A stretch of DNA of 64,000 nucleotides from Mycobacterium simulans (GTDB taxonomy: Bacteria; Actinomycetota; Actinomycetes; Mycobacteriales; Mycobacteriaceae), in assembly GCF_900232995.1 (NCBI RefSeq), contig NZ_OCVX01000003.1, forward strand, positions 374,760-438,759, read 5' to 3'. Shown piece after piece: positions 38,813 through 47,336 of this stretch. Numbering within the stretch: position 1 is the stretch's first letter; each line of letters begins with the position of its first letter. The notes below the pieces were generated by a model, which worked only from the letters and a program-made list of their open reading frames with translations, made no database searches and was not told where the DNA came from. A program made the translations under genes and the position numbers.

Positions 38813-39154
38813 GGTGTTTCCTTTCATTGTTTCTTCGTTATCGGCGTTATTCGATCTGTGGTCTGGAAGTAGAGGCAAGCGTCGGCTCCTGCGGACAGGA
38901 ATCGTCAAGACCCGCGGATTGACAGTGCACGCGACTTGCGGGGAAACCTCCTGGTTCGTCGGGTCGGTTGCTGGTTCGAGCTCGTGGTGGGTTGTGTATC
39001 TGGGCGCCGCCGAGCGAAGTCCTTACACTGCCGGCCCGACTTCCCTTCCTCTTGGATAACCCGACAGCCGGTGATCTAGACGTAATCGCGGTGACTCGTG
39101 CGATATGTAAAGTCCCTCAACCGATTGCGTCGCTGCAGTCGGCCGACGGCCTAC
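38813..39154. other. Intergenic region upstream of hbhA
   Basis: 342 bp between the Rv0474-like stop and the hbhA start, both minus strand. Short frames here show no protein-family signal. It must carry the hbhA promoter; AAAGGAAA next to 38812 is its ribosome site. I could not place a convincing -10/-35 pair. Confidence 0.6.
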
Positions 39155-39577
39155 TCAATCGTTCGATGTCGGATCGCTCGGACACTCCTCGCGGTTCGCT
39201 TCGTTCTGTTGGGTTTCGTTTTGTTGGGTAAAGGACGCATAAATGTCCAGCAGAACCTGCTTCTGACGCTCGGTGATCGCCGTATCGGTGATGATCGCGT
39301 CGCGCACCTGACTGGACTCGCTGGGCTCGAGAATCCCGGCCCGCACGTAGAGGACCTCGGCGGAAACCCGCAGCGCCTTTGCGATCTGGGCTAGGACGTC
39401 GGCGGACGGCTTGCGCAGTCCCCGCTCGACCTGGCTCAGGTACGGGTTGCTGACTCCGGACCGCTCGGCGAGTTGCCGCATCGAAACCTGGGCCGTCTCG
39501 CGCTGCGACCTGATGAAGCTGCCGATGTCGGAGGCCTTGTTGGACACCTTGGCGCCCAGCTTCTCCTCCGGTGCCAT
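39155..39577 (-). CDS. XRE-family helix-turn-helix regulator (Rv0474)
   Basis: 140 residues from ATG 39577 with AGGAG eight bases upstream; the open frame to 39661 is not conserved. N-terminal Cro/C1 HTH: IGSFIRSQRETAQVSMRQLA followed by ERSGVSNPYLSQVERGLRKPS. A helical C-terminal part includes ITERQKQVLLDIYASFTQQN and an acidic tail. M. tuberculosis Rv0474 has been reported to act as a copper-responsive regulator of rpoB (from memory). Located between hbhA and the DUF445 gene. Confidence 0.9.
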   Translation of the reverse strand: MAPEEKLGAKVSNKASDIGSFIRSQRETAQVSMRQLAERSGVSNPYLSQVERGLRKPSADVLAQIAKALRVSAEVLYVRAGILEPSESSQVRDAIITDTAITERQKQVLLDIYASFTQQNETQQNEANREECPSDPTSND

Positions 39578-39665
39578 TGGAGCACTCCTTGCGTCAGCGT
39601 GGTCGTTTATGGACACCAGGGTACGGACAGGTGCTTGCTTTTGCAAGCGCTTTGTTAGCACCCTC

Positions 39666-41006
39666 TCAGAACAACAGCTGCGCGACGGCGTAGATCACCA
39701 ACCCTGCCAGCGCCCCAACCACGGTCCCGTTGATCCGAATGAACTGCAAGTCGCGACCGACGTGCAATTCGATGCGCCGACTGGCTTCCTGGGCGTCCCA
39801 ACGCTCGATCGTCTCGGTGATGATCGCGGTGATTTCCACCCCATATTGCGAGACCAGCTGCTGCGCGGCGCGCACCATCCAGTTGTCCACCTTGTCACGC
39901 AGCTCGGCATCATCGCGCAGCGATTCCCCGATTCGGATCACCGCGTCGGCAATGCGGGTGCGCAGCGCGCTGGACGGGTCGTCGACACCCTCGAGCACCA
40001 ACCGTTTGAGCGTCTTCCACGCCGTCGCGGCGGCGTTGGCGATCTCGTCGCGCGCCATCAGTTGCTCTTTAATCGCGTCGGCGCGCGCAACAGTCGCCGG
40101 GTCGTGCTGCAGGTCGTCGGCGAAGTCGAACAGGAAGCGGGTCGCCGAACGGCGCAATTCGTGGTTGGGGTTGCGGCGCACCTTGTCGGTGAAGTCCATC
40201 AATTCGCGGTGGATGCGGTCGCCGACCAGGTGGTCGATGAATCGCGGCGACCATGTCGGTGAGTCGCGCTCGACCACACGTTGGATGACCACGCCCGCGT
40301 TCAGCGACCACTGAAATGCCCGGTCGGCCAGCAGCTGGATCAGAGCCTCCTGCCTGTTCTCGGCCAGCAGCGTCTGCAGCAGTCGGCCTGCAGGCGGACC
40401 CCATTGCGGTTCGGCGATACGGCGCACGATCATCCGGTCGATCACGTGCTGGACGTCCTCGTCGCGCAGTAGCTCGACCAGCACCCGCAACACCGTGGCC
40501 GTCTCGCTCGCCACCCGCTGGGCATGTACGGGTTCGGACAGCCACTTACCCAAGCGGCTCGGCACTTGCGCGTCACGCAGCTTGGTCTCCACAACTTCTG
40601 CGGACAGGAAGTTTTCCCGCACAAAGGTGCCCAAGCCCTCGCCGAGCTGGTCTTTCTTGCGTTTGATGATGGCGGTGTGCGGGATAGGGATGCCCAGCGG
40701 ATGCTTGAACAGCGCTGTCACCGCGAACCAGTCCGCCAGGGCGCCCACCATGCCGGCCTCCGCGGCGGCGCCGACGTAGCCGACCCAAAGCGGTGCCGCC
40801 CCATGCGCCTGTGCCCAGCGGCACGCGAGAAACACCACGGTGGCGCCAACCAGAAAGCTCAGAGCTACCACTTTCATCCGGCGCAGCGCCGTCCGCCGCT
40901 CGGCGTCGGCCTCCGGATCGGCCCCGGCGAACGACTCCGCGAAAGACACGCGTACCCGCGGCGACCCCGACGATCCCCCTGTCGGGAAGGCTCTATGTGT
41001 CACCAC
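39666..41006 (-). CDS. DUF445 membrane protein (Rv0473)
   Basis: 446 residues from a GTG at 41006. One hydrophobic hairpin near residues 45-65 and 75-100 (VVALSFLVGATVVFLACRWA; AEAGMVGALADWFAVTALF), a long helical soluble region, and a C-terminal hydrophobic helix (NGTVVGALAGLVIYAVAQLL). GMVGALADWFAVTALFKHPLGI is the DUF445 signature, continuing IPHTAIIKRKKDQLGEGLG. Function unknown in bacteria. Divergent from the TetR gene with a 137-bp gap. Confidence 0.9.
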   Translation of the reverse strand: MVTHRAFPTGGSSGSPRVRVSFAESFAGADPEADAERRTALRRMKVVALSFLVGATVVFLACRWAQAHGAAPLWVGYVGAAAEAGMVGALADWFAVTALFKHPLGIPIPHTAIIKRKKDQLGEGLGTFVRENFLSAEVVETKLRDAQVPSRLGKWLSEPVHAQRVASETATVLRVLVELLRDEDVQHVIDRMIVRRIAEPQWGPPAGRLLQTLLAENRQEALIQLLADRAFQWSLNAGVVIQRVVERDSPTWSPRFIDHLVGDRIHRELMDFTDKVRRNPNHELRRSATRFLFDFADDLQHDPATVARADAIKEQLMARDEIANAAATAWKTLKRLVLEGVDDPSSALRTRIADAVIRIGESLRDDAELRDKVDNWMVRAAQQLVSQYGVEITAIITETIERWDAQEASRRIELHVGRDLQFIRINGTVVGALAGLVIYAVAQLLF

Positions 41007-41143
41007 ACCATCATCCGCTATCGGAAAGCTCAGTTAATGTGACTCCACCTGTTTTCGGAAGCTTCTGCAGACACCGCCGCTACGCCGGAACAGCCTCCAC
41101 ACGCCGTAGTATCAAGTCGTCTAGTGAATGGGAATCGGCGAGA

Positions 41144-41857
41144 GTGGCGGAGCGTATCCCGGCCGTGACAGTGAAGACGGATGGTCGCAAACGGCGCTGG
41201 CATCAGCACAAGGTAGAGCGCCGCAATGAGTTAGTGGATGGCACGATCGTGGCCATACGCCGGCACGGCCGCTTCCTGAGCATGGACGAGATAGCCGCGG
41301 AGATCGGGGTCTCTAAGACGGTGCTCTACCGGTATTTCGTCGACAAGAACGACCTGACGACCGCGGTGATGATGCGCTTCACCCAGACCACGCTGATTCC
41401 CAATATGGCCGCGGCGTTGACGTCCGACCTGGACGGTTTCGACCTGGCCCGCGAAATCATCCGGGTGTATGTCGACACCGTGGCGGACGAACCCGAGCCG
41501 TATCGGTTCGTGATGGCTAACAGTTCGGCTAGCAAGAGCAAGGTGATCGCCGACTCCGAGCGGATCATTGCCCGCATGCTCGCGGTAATGATGCGCCGGC
41601 GCATGCAGCAGGCGGGCATGGACGCCGGAGGGGCGGAGCCGTGGGCCTACCTGATTGTCGGCGGCGTGCAGCTGGCGACCCACTCGTGGATGTCGGACCC
41701 GCGGATGAGTCGCGACGAGCTGATCGACTACCTGACCATGCTCAGTTGGAACGCACTGTGCGGGATCGTCGAGGTCGGTGGATCGCTGGAGAAGTTCCGG
41801 GAGCAACCGCATCCCTCGCCCATCGTGCCGCCGCGGGATCGTTCCAGACCGGTCTAG
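41144..41857 (+). CDS. TetR-family transcriptional regulator (Rv0472c)
   Basis: 237 residues from GTG 41144; the frame is open upstream but overlaps the divergent gene and is unconserved. An Arg/Lys-rich N-terminus precedes the HTH RFLSMDEIAAEIGVSKTVLY, ending YRYFVDKNDL, followed by a helical ligand domain. Very similar to Rv0472c, which appears to be conserved throughout mycobacteria. It is followed 9 bp later by a UbiA-type prenyltransferase, so it may control that gene and itself. Ligand unknown. Confidence 0.9.
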   Translation: MAERIPAVTVKTDGRKRRWHQHKVERRNELVDGTIVAIRRHGRFLSMDEIAAEIGVSKTVLYRYFVDKNDLTTAVMMRFTQTTLIPNMAAALTSDLDGFDLAREIIRVYVDTVADEPEPYRFVMANSSASKSKVIADSERIIARMLAVMMRRRMQQAGMDAGGAEPWAYLIVGGVQLATHSWMSDPRMSRDELIDYLTMLSWNALCGIVEVGGSLEKFREQPHPSPIVPPRDRSRPV

Positions 41858-41866
41858 GCTGGTGAG

Positions 41867-42877
41867 ATGCCTGGGCTGAGCGTTGGCTCACGGCTGAAGT
41901 CGTGGTCATACGCACTGAGCACCACCAACCCGCCACCCGACGGGCCGATCGATGCGGTGACGCGCTGGCTCGTCGTAACCCGCGCGGCATTGCTGCCGAT
42001 GACCTTGGTCTCCGGCCTCGTCGCGGCGCTCCTGGCGATTGGTCAACCAGGGTTCGACTGGCGCTGGCTGGTCCTGGCCGTCGTCGGGATCACGCTGGCA
42101 CACACCTCCAACAACCTGATGAACGACCTGTACGACACCGAGGTCGGTACCGACAGCGCCAACTACCCCCGCGCCCTCTACGCCCCGCACCCGGTGTTGT
42201 CCGGCTTGATCAGCCGTCGCACGCTGGGCCTGGCGATACTCGTGGTGAACCTCGCCGATTTGGCGATCCTCGTCGCGTTGACGTGGGCTCGCGGCTGGCC
42301 CGTGGCGGCGTTTGCGCTCAGCGGATTCGCGCTGAGCGTTGCTTACACCGCACCACCGCTTCGACTCAAGAAACGTGGTCTGGGCGAACCCGACGTCTTT
42401 GTCGTATGGGGTCCGCTGATGGTGTGCGGCACGTACTACGCCGCGGTGGGCGCGGTCGGCTGGAACGTGGTGCTCGCGTCGCTTCCCTACGGACTGTTGT
42501 GCACGACGGTGCTGATGGGCAAGCACATCGACAAGATCCCCTACGACCAACCGCTCGGCATCCGCACATTGCCGGTCCTGCTGGGCGCCGCCCGGGCTCG
42601 CGCTGTGACGTTGGCCATGATGCTCGGCTTCTACGTCCTGGTCGTTGTTGCCGTCGCGATGGGGGCGATGGCGTGGCCCGCGCTGCTAGTCGGCTTGGCG
42701 CTGCCCCGGCTGGCCAAAGTATGGCCGTATTTCCGTCGAGAGCCGCCTGACCAGCCACCACCGAAGTTTCCGGTGTGGCCGCTCTGGTATGCCGCACTCG
42801 CGTGGTTACACGTGCGCCAGGCCGGTGCGCTGCTGGTTGTGGGCCTCACAATCGGCGTTGTGCTGCGCTCGTGGTGA
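41867..42877 (+). CDS. UbiA-family prenyltransferase, apparently intact
   Basis: Integral membrane enzyme of 336 residues with about eight to nine hydrophobic helices. The first Asp-rich motif is NNLMNDLYDTEVGTDSANYP (N86-D96 region) and the second is GKHIDKIPYDQ; both bind the Mg-prenyl diphosphate. UbiA enzymes attach a polyprenyl chain to an aromatic or sugar acceptor, as in menaquinone or decaprenylphosphoryl-ribose synthesis; the acceptor here is unknown. In H37Rv this region is annotated as two short genes (Rv0471c and Rv0470A, from memory), consistent with a split gene there and an intact one here. Operon with the TetR gene. Confidence 0.88.
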   Translation: MPGLSVGSRLKSWSYALSTTNPPPDGPIDAVTRWLVVTRAALLPMTLVSGLVAALLAIGQPGFDWRWLVLAVVGITLAHTSNNLMNDLYDTEVGTDSANYPRALYAPHPVLSGLISRRTLGLAILVVNLADLAILVALTWARGWPVAAFALSGFALSVAYTAPPLRLKKRGLGEPDVFVVWGPLMVCGTYYAAVGAVGWNVVLASLPYGLLCTTVLMGKHIDKIPYDQPLGIRTLPVLLGAARARAVTLAMMLGFYVLVVVAVAMGAMAWPALLVGLALPRLAKVWPYFRREPPDQPPPKFPVWPLWYAALAWLHVRQAGALLVVGLTIGVVLRSW

Positions 42878-43022
42878 ATTCGGACCGGCCGGTATTGCCG
42901 CGCGGAATGCGGCTAGAACTATTTACAACAGATAGCATGCTTGAGATGCATCGGGGGCAGAACAGGGTGCGCCATTGCCGAGCGCCATGCTCGCCTCCGG
43001 AAACAGAAAGGCTCGAAGCGTA

Positions 43023-43886
43023 ATGTCCGTGCAGCTCACGCCGCATTTTGAGAACGTGCAAGCCCATTATGATCTATCCGACGATTTCTTCCGGTTGTTT
43101 CTCGACCCCAGCCAGACCTACAGCTGCGCCTACTTCGAGCGCGACGACATGACACTGGAAGAGGCGCAACTCGCCAAGGTCGACCTGTCGCTGGGAAAGC
43201 TGAAGCTCGAGCCCGGGATGACGCTGTTGGACATCGGCTGCGGCTGGGGCGCCACTATGAAGCGCGCCATTGAGAAGTACGACGTCAATGTCGTTGGCCT
43301 GACGCTGTCCGAAAACCAGGCCGCCCACGTCCAGAAGATGTTCGACGAAATGGACACCCCCCGGAGCCGGCAGGTCCTGCTGGAGGGCTGGGAGAAGTTC
43401 CACGAACCCGTCGACCGCATTGTTTCCATCGGTGCGTTCGAGCATTTCGGCCGCCAACGCTATCCGCGCTTCTTCAGGATGGCCTACAACGTCTTGCCGA
43501 GCGACGGCATCATGCTGCTGCACACCATCGCCCGTCCCACGTTTAAAGAGGCCAGGGCGAAGGGCCTGCCGCTGACCCACGAAATCGTTCACTTCACCCA
43601 GTTCATCTTGGCGGAGATCTTCCCGGGCGGCTGGCTACCGACCATCCCGTCGGTCGAAGAGCATGCCGGGGCGGCGGGCTTCAAGGTGACTCGGATCCAG
43701 TCCTTGCAGCTGCACTACGCGCGAACCCTGGACCTGTGGGCGGCGGCGCTCGAATCCAAGCGGGACCAGGCGATTGCGATCCAGTCGGAGAAGGTTTACG
43801 ACCGGTATATGAAGTACCTGACGGGCTGCGCGAAACTATTCCGCGAGGGCTACACCGACATCGACCAGTTCACATTGGAAAAGTGA
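43023..43886 (+). CDS. pcaA: Cyclopropane mycolic acid synthase PcaA
   Basis: Makes the proximal cis cyclopropane ring of alpha-mycolates, needed for cording. 287 residues, exactly PcaA's length, from ATG 43023. HYDLSDDFFRLFLDPSQTYS, SAM motif [20 protein letters not shown] and IGAFEHFGRQRYPRF are visible. Residues around GRQRYPRFFRMAYNVLPSDG differ from what I recall of M. tuberculosis PcaA and look more like other mycolate methyltransferases. In H37Rv umaA lies next to pcaA; here pcaA is followed directly by fadB2, so umaA is missing or elsewhere. Confidence 0.92.
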   Translation: MSVQLTPHFENVQAHYDLSDDFFRLFLDPSQTYSCAYFERDDMTLEEAQLAKVDLSLGKLKLEPGMTLLDIGCGWGATMKRAIEKYDVNVVGLTLSENQAAHVQKMFDEMDTPRSRQVLLEGWEKFHEPVDRIVSIGAFEHFGRQRYPRFFRMAYNVLPSDGIMLLHTIARPTFKEARAKGLPLTHEIVHFTQFILAEIFPGGWLPTIPSVEEHAGAAGFKVTRIQSLQLHYARTLDLWAAALESKRDQAIAIQSEKVYDRYMKYLTGCAKLFREGYTDIDQFTLEK

Positions 43887-43893
43887 CCGGCGT

Positions 43894-44745
43894 TCAGTAC
43901 GTGTAGAAACCCTGGCCCGATTTCTTGCCCAATTGACCCGCCTCGACCATCCGCAGCAATAGCGGCGGCGGCCCATAGTGCGGTTCCTTGAATTCCTCGA
44001 ACATCTTGTCGGCGATTAATTTGAGGGTGTCCAGACCGACTAGATCCGAAAGCCGCAACGGGCCCATCGGATGAGATAACCCGGCAACAACGGCCTTATC
44101 GACGTCTTCGACGGTGGCGAACCCGGCCTCAACCATCCGGATGGCCGATAGGAGATAGGGCACCAGGAGCGCGTTCACCACGAAGCCGGACCGGTCCGAA
44201 CAGCGCACAACCTGTTTGCCCAGCACCGCGCTGGCAAACTCTTCGGTGCGAGCGGCGGCGGCCTCGTCGGTGACCAGCGTGCTCACCAACTCGACCAGCG
44301 GCAGCACCGGCACCGGATTGAAGAAGTGCAGGCCCAAAACCCGCTGCGGGTTCTTGGTTGCCGCCGCGATTTTCATGATCGGGATGCTGGAGGTGTTCGA
44401 CGCCAATACCGCGTCGGGGTCGGAGACGACACGGTCGAGTTCGGAAAAGATCTCGGCCTTGACGGCCTCGTCCTCGACGACGGCCTCGATGACGAGTTGC
44501 CGATCGGCCAAGTCATTCAGGTCGGTGGTGAACGTCAACTGGCCCAGGGCACGGTCGCGCTCGCGCTCCGTCACCTTGCCCGCGCTGACGCCACGCTCCA
44601 GCGACTTGACGATGCGGTTGCGTCCCGCGGTGATCAGCGCCTCGGTGGTCTCGAACACGGTCACGCCGACGCCGGCGCGCACCGACACCTCGGCGATACC
44701 GGATCCCATCTGTCCGGCCCCGATCACGCCCACTCGTTGGATCAC
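43894..44745 (-). CDS. fadB2: 3-hydroxybutyryl-CoA dehydrogenase FadB2
   Basis: NAD(P)-dependent oxidation of 3-hydroxyacyl-CoA to 3-ketoacyl-CoA in short-chain beta-oxidation. 283 residues. Rossmann motif GAGQMGSG (9-16); SNTSSIPI strand; catalytic His in LGLHFFNPVPVLPLVE (H140) and the partner Glu/Asn region VVNALLVPYL; C-terminal domain GLSHPMGPLRLSDLVGLDTL. Convergent with pcaA, 7 bp apart. Shares strand with icl upstream, but an extended hairpin between them suggests separate transcripts. Confidence 0.95.
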   Translation of the reverse strand: MIQRVGVIGAGQMGSGIAEVSVRAGVGVTVFETTEALITAGRNRIVKSLERGVSAGKVTERERDRALGQLTFTTDLNDLADRQLVIEAVVEDEAVKAEIFSELDRVVSDPDAVLASNTSSIPIMKIAAATKNPQRVLGLHFFNPVPVLPLVELVSTLVTDEAAAARTEEFASAVLGKQVVRCSDRSGFVVNALLVPYLLSAIRMVEAGFATVEDVDKAVVAGLSHPMGPLRLSDLVGLDTLKLIADKMFEEFKEPHYGPPPLLLRMVEAGQLGKKSGQGFYTY

Positions 44746-44763
44746 TGTTCCTCCTCAAATGCG

Positions 44764-44821
44764 CGAGCAGACGCAGAATCGCATCAATTGGGCTGCAGGA
44801 GTGCGATTCCGCGTCTGCTCG
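44764..44821 (-). terminator. 20-bp-stem hairpin between icl and fadB2
   Basis: CGAGCAGACGCAGAATCGCA (44764-44783) and TGCGATTCCGCGTCTGCTCG (44802-44821) pair over 20 positions with one mismatch and an 18-nt loop. It starts 20 bp past the icl stop (minus strand), so a terminator or 3'-end stabiliser for icl is likely. Similar GAGCAGACGC palindromes recur in mycobacterial intergenic regions, so it may also be a REP-type repeat. Confidence 0.65.
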
Positions 44822-44841
44822 GCAGACTAACTCAACCTAAC

Positions 44842-46128
44842 TCAGTGGAACTGGCCCTCTTCGGTGGAGCCGGTCAGCGCAGTGGTCGACGAAGTCGGGT
44901 CCACCGTCGTGGCGATGCGGTCGAAGTAACCGGCACCGACCTCGCGCTGGTGCTTGGTCGCGGTGTAGCCGCGCTCCTCGGCATCGAACTCGCGCTCCTG
45001 CAACTCGACGTACGCGCTCATCTGGTTGCGGGCATAGCCGTAGGCCAGGTCGAACATCGAGTAGTTCAGCGCGTGGAAGCCGGCCAGCGTGATGAACTGG
45101 AACTTGAAGCCCATCGCGCCCAGCTCCTTCTGGAACTTGGCGATCGTCGCGTCGTCGAGGTGCTTCTTCCAGTTGAACGACGGCGAGCAGTTGTAGGCCA
45201 GCATCTGGTCCGGGAACTCGGCCTTGACGCCCTCGGCGAACTTGGCCGCCAGCTCCAGGTCCGGCGTGCCGGTCTCCATCCAGATCAGGTCGGAGTACGG
45301 CGCGTAGGCCTTAGCCCGCGCAATGCAAGGCTCCAGGCCGTTCTTGACCCGGTAGAACCCTTCCTTGGTCCGCTCGCCGGTAATGAACGGCTGGTCGCGC
45401 TCGTCGACGTCGGAGGTGATCAACGTGGCCGCCTCGGCATCGGTGCGCGCGATCACGACGGTCGGGACGTCAGCGACGTCGGCCGCCAGGCGAGCCGAGG
45501 TCAGCGTGCGAATGTGCTGCTGGGTCGGGATGAGCACCTTGCCACCGAGGTGACCACACTTCTTCTCCGACGCGAGCTGGTCCTCCCAGTGCGACCCGGC
45601 TGCGCCCGCGGCGATCATGGCCTTCTGCAGCTCGTAGACATTCAGCGCACCGCCGAAGCCGGCCTCGCCGTCGGCGACGATCGGCGCCAGCCAGTTCTCG
45701 ACGGACGTGTCGCCCTCGACCTTGGCGATCTCGTCGGCGCGCAGCAGCGCGTTGTTGATGCGACGGACGACCTGGGGCACCGAGTTGGCCGGGTAGAGGC
45801 TCTGGTCGGGGTAGGTGTGGCCGGAAAGGTTGGCGTCGCCGGCGACCTGCCAGCCCGACAGGTAGATGGCCTTCAGGCCGGCACGCACCTGCTGGACGGC
45901 CATGTTGCCGGTCAGCGCGCCCAGCGCGTTGACGAACTCCAGGTCATGCAGCTGGCTCCACAGGACCTCGGCACCGCGGCGGGCCAGGGTGTGCTCCTCG
46001 ACCACGCTGCCCTGCAGCGCGACCACCTCGGCGGGCGTATAGGTACGGGTGATGCCCTTCCAGCGCGGGTTGGTGTCCCAGTCCTTCTGGATCTGCTCGG
46101 CGCTCTTAGGCGTGCCAACGACAGACAT
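44842..46128 (-). CDS. icl: Isocitrate lyase
   Basis: Glyoxylate-shunt enzyme (isocitrate to glyoxylate and succinate) that also serves as methylisocitrate lyase; needed for growth on fatty acids. 428 residues from ATG 46128, with AAGGAGC as ribosome site. Catalytic loop [11 protein letters not shown] with C191, and [12 protein letters not shown] for Mg binding; C-terminal [17 protein letters not shown] and the lid region are intact. The upstream region carries a RamB-like site, and the ramB gene lies nearby, as in M. tuberculosis. Confidence 0.97.
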   Translation of the reverse strand: MSVVGTPKSAEQIQKDWDTNPRWKGITRTYTPAEVVALQGSVVEEHTLARRGAEVLWSQLHDLEFVNALGALTGNMAVQQVRAGLKAIYLSGWQVAGDANLSGHTYPDQSLYPANSVPQVVRRINNALLRADEIAKVEGDTSVENWLAPIVADGEAGFGGALNVYELQKAMIAAGAAGSHWEDQLASEKKCGHLGGKVLIPTQQHIRTLTSARLAADVADVPTVVIARTDAEAATLITSDVDERDQPFITGERTKEGFYRVKNGLEPCIARAKAYAPYSDLIWMETGTPDLELAAKFAEGVKAEFPDQMLAYNCSPSFNWKKHLDDATIAKFQKELGAMGFKFQFITLAGFHALNYSMFDLAYGYARNQMSAYVELQEREFDAEERGYTATKHQREVGAGYFDRIATTVDPTSSTTALTGSTEEGQFH

Positions 46129-46290
46129 CGAATGCTCCTTAACATGCTTGCTGAATCGCTGATGCCGCACCAACCAGCGGTGCTAGAGGCTCAACTTCAC
46201 TGGTGTGCTGCCACGACCATGGCACAGCCCGTCTATGCAGGTCCACCCATTTCCGTTGCCAATTTAAGCAACGACTTTCCATGATTTTGC

Positions 46291-46303
46291 TAACTTTGCA
46301 AAG
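46291..46303. promoter_or_regulatory. Candidate RamB binding site upstream of icl
   Basis: TAACTTTGCAAAG matches the known RamB consensus (A/G)(A/C)ACTTTGCAAA at all but the first positions. It lies 163 bp upstream of the icl start codon. RamB is encoded a kilobase away and represses icl in M. tuberculosis and glyoxylate genes in Corynebacterium. Confidence 0.65.
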
Positions 46304-46312
46304 ACACGGTTA

Positions 46313-46328
46313 ACTGAACCGTTTCAGT
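46313..46328. promoter_or_regulatory. Palindrome upstream of icl, possible second operator
   Basis: ACTGAA (46313-46318) and TTCAGT (46323-46328) form a perfect inverted repeat around CCGT, ten bases beyond the RamB-like site. Located in the gap between icl and the FatA-like gene, it could be a site for another regulator. No protein can be assigned. Confidence 0.35.
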
Positions 46329-46391
46329 AGCTACCAGCCGGTAATCGAATACTCGCAGGTCATCATGGATTTAGCTGGGCTGTAGCTGCGG

Positions 46392-47186
46392 CTACAGGGA
46401 GAAGAGCGATGCGACGGCTTTCGTCTCGTCGCCAACCGCATATGTGAGCGTTGTAACAGTCCGGTCGGTCAGTCCGGAACCGAATTGATCGGTGGAGCCG
46501 GCCGGATGGATGTGCGAGATGATTTCCAGCTTGTCGCCAAGCGCAACGGGCGCCTCGTGCTCGATGGTCACCCGCAAGGGTCCCTGTAGCAGCTCGCGGT
46601 GAGCGGACAGGTAGTCCTCGATCACGCTCCAGTACACCGAGTTGTTCATATGGTCGAATAGGTCGATGTCGGTGACCCGGACCGGAAACTCGTGAATCTC
46701 CGTCGCGTCATCGCGGCTGCCGGCTTTCAAATAGCCCTTCCACCGCAGCCGATCAACCGAAGTGGTCTTGTGTAGACCCGCCAAGAAGTCGTCGGCGATG
46801 CGGGCCGGCATCTCGGTTTCCCGGTTGACGTGGATCCAGAAGGCCTCGGATTCGATCAGGCCCCCCTTGCGCCCATCTACGCGGACCCGCATCTCGCACC
46901 AGCGGTTCGAGGTGCCCGAGCACCAGCGTCGACATCGCAGCATGTCTTGAAACTCGATGGGCCGGATCAGGTCGACCATCGTGCGGCGCACGATCCACAG
47001 CGGGTGGGTCTCCTCGAAGCCCATCTCGCGCAGCTGGTCCTGGCCGATGTCCTGGATGTGCCGGCAGGCCGCGTCCAAGCGCAGCCGGCCGGTGCGGTCG
47101 ATATCCCCCACGCGCAGCGGCCATTCGCGGTCGAACACGTCGGGGTGACCGTCCGGTACCGGCATCAACTCTTTGTCCAGGCTCAC
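46392..47186 (-). CDS. Acyl-ACP thioesterase (FatA-like, Rv0466)
   Basis: Double hot-dog thioesterase of 264 residues from GTG 47186 (AGGGAGC about ten bases upstream). Family features: REWPLRVGDIDRTGRLRLDA, HPLWIVRRTMVDLIRPIEFQ, and the second domain RVTDIDLFDHMNNSVYWSVI, whose DxDxxxHxN is the active-site segment. It probably releases fatty acids from acyl-ACP. A longer open frame (to 47276) is not conserved. Divergent from ramB with a 150-bp gap. Confidence 0.92.
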   Translation of the reverse strand: MSLDKELMPVPDGHPDVFDREWPLRVGDIDRTGRLRLDAACRHIQDIGQDQLREMGFEETHPLWIVRRTMVDLIRPIEFQDMLRCRRWCSGTSNRWCEMRVRVDGRKGGLIESEAFWIHVNRETEMPARIADDFLAGLHKTTSVDRLRWKGYLKAGSRDDATEIHEFPVRVTDIDLFDHMNNSVYWSVIEDYLSAHRELLQGPLRVTIEHEAPVALGDKLEIISHIHPAGSTDQFGSGLTDRTVTTLTYAVGDETKAVASLFSL

Positions 47187-47336
47187 GGCGTCGCTCCCTG
47201 TTTCCTCCTCGTCCGCCTCCCAGGTTGACCCAGGCTTTCGGTGCGAATCATGCCAATGCCGTCCTCGAAACACCAATCGACGGGCCGTGCCAAGTCTGCG
47301 AACCGTGCCTTCACACCCGCGCGTACGCTCAGTTGA

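Noticed and set aside
44326..46284. A 652-codon plus-strand frame across fadB2 and icl
   Set aside because: It is antisense to two well-identified genes and has no domain pattern.
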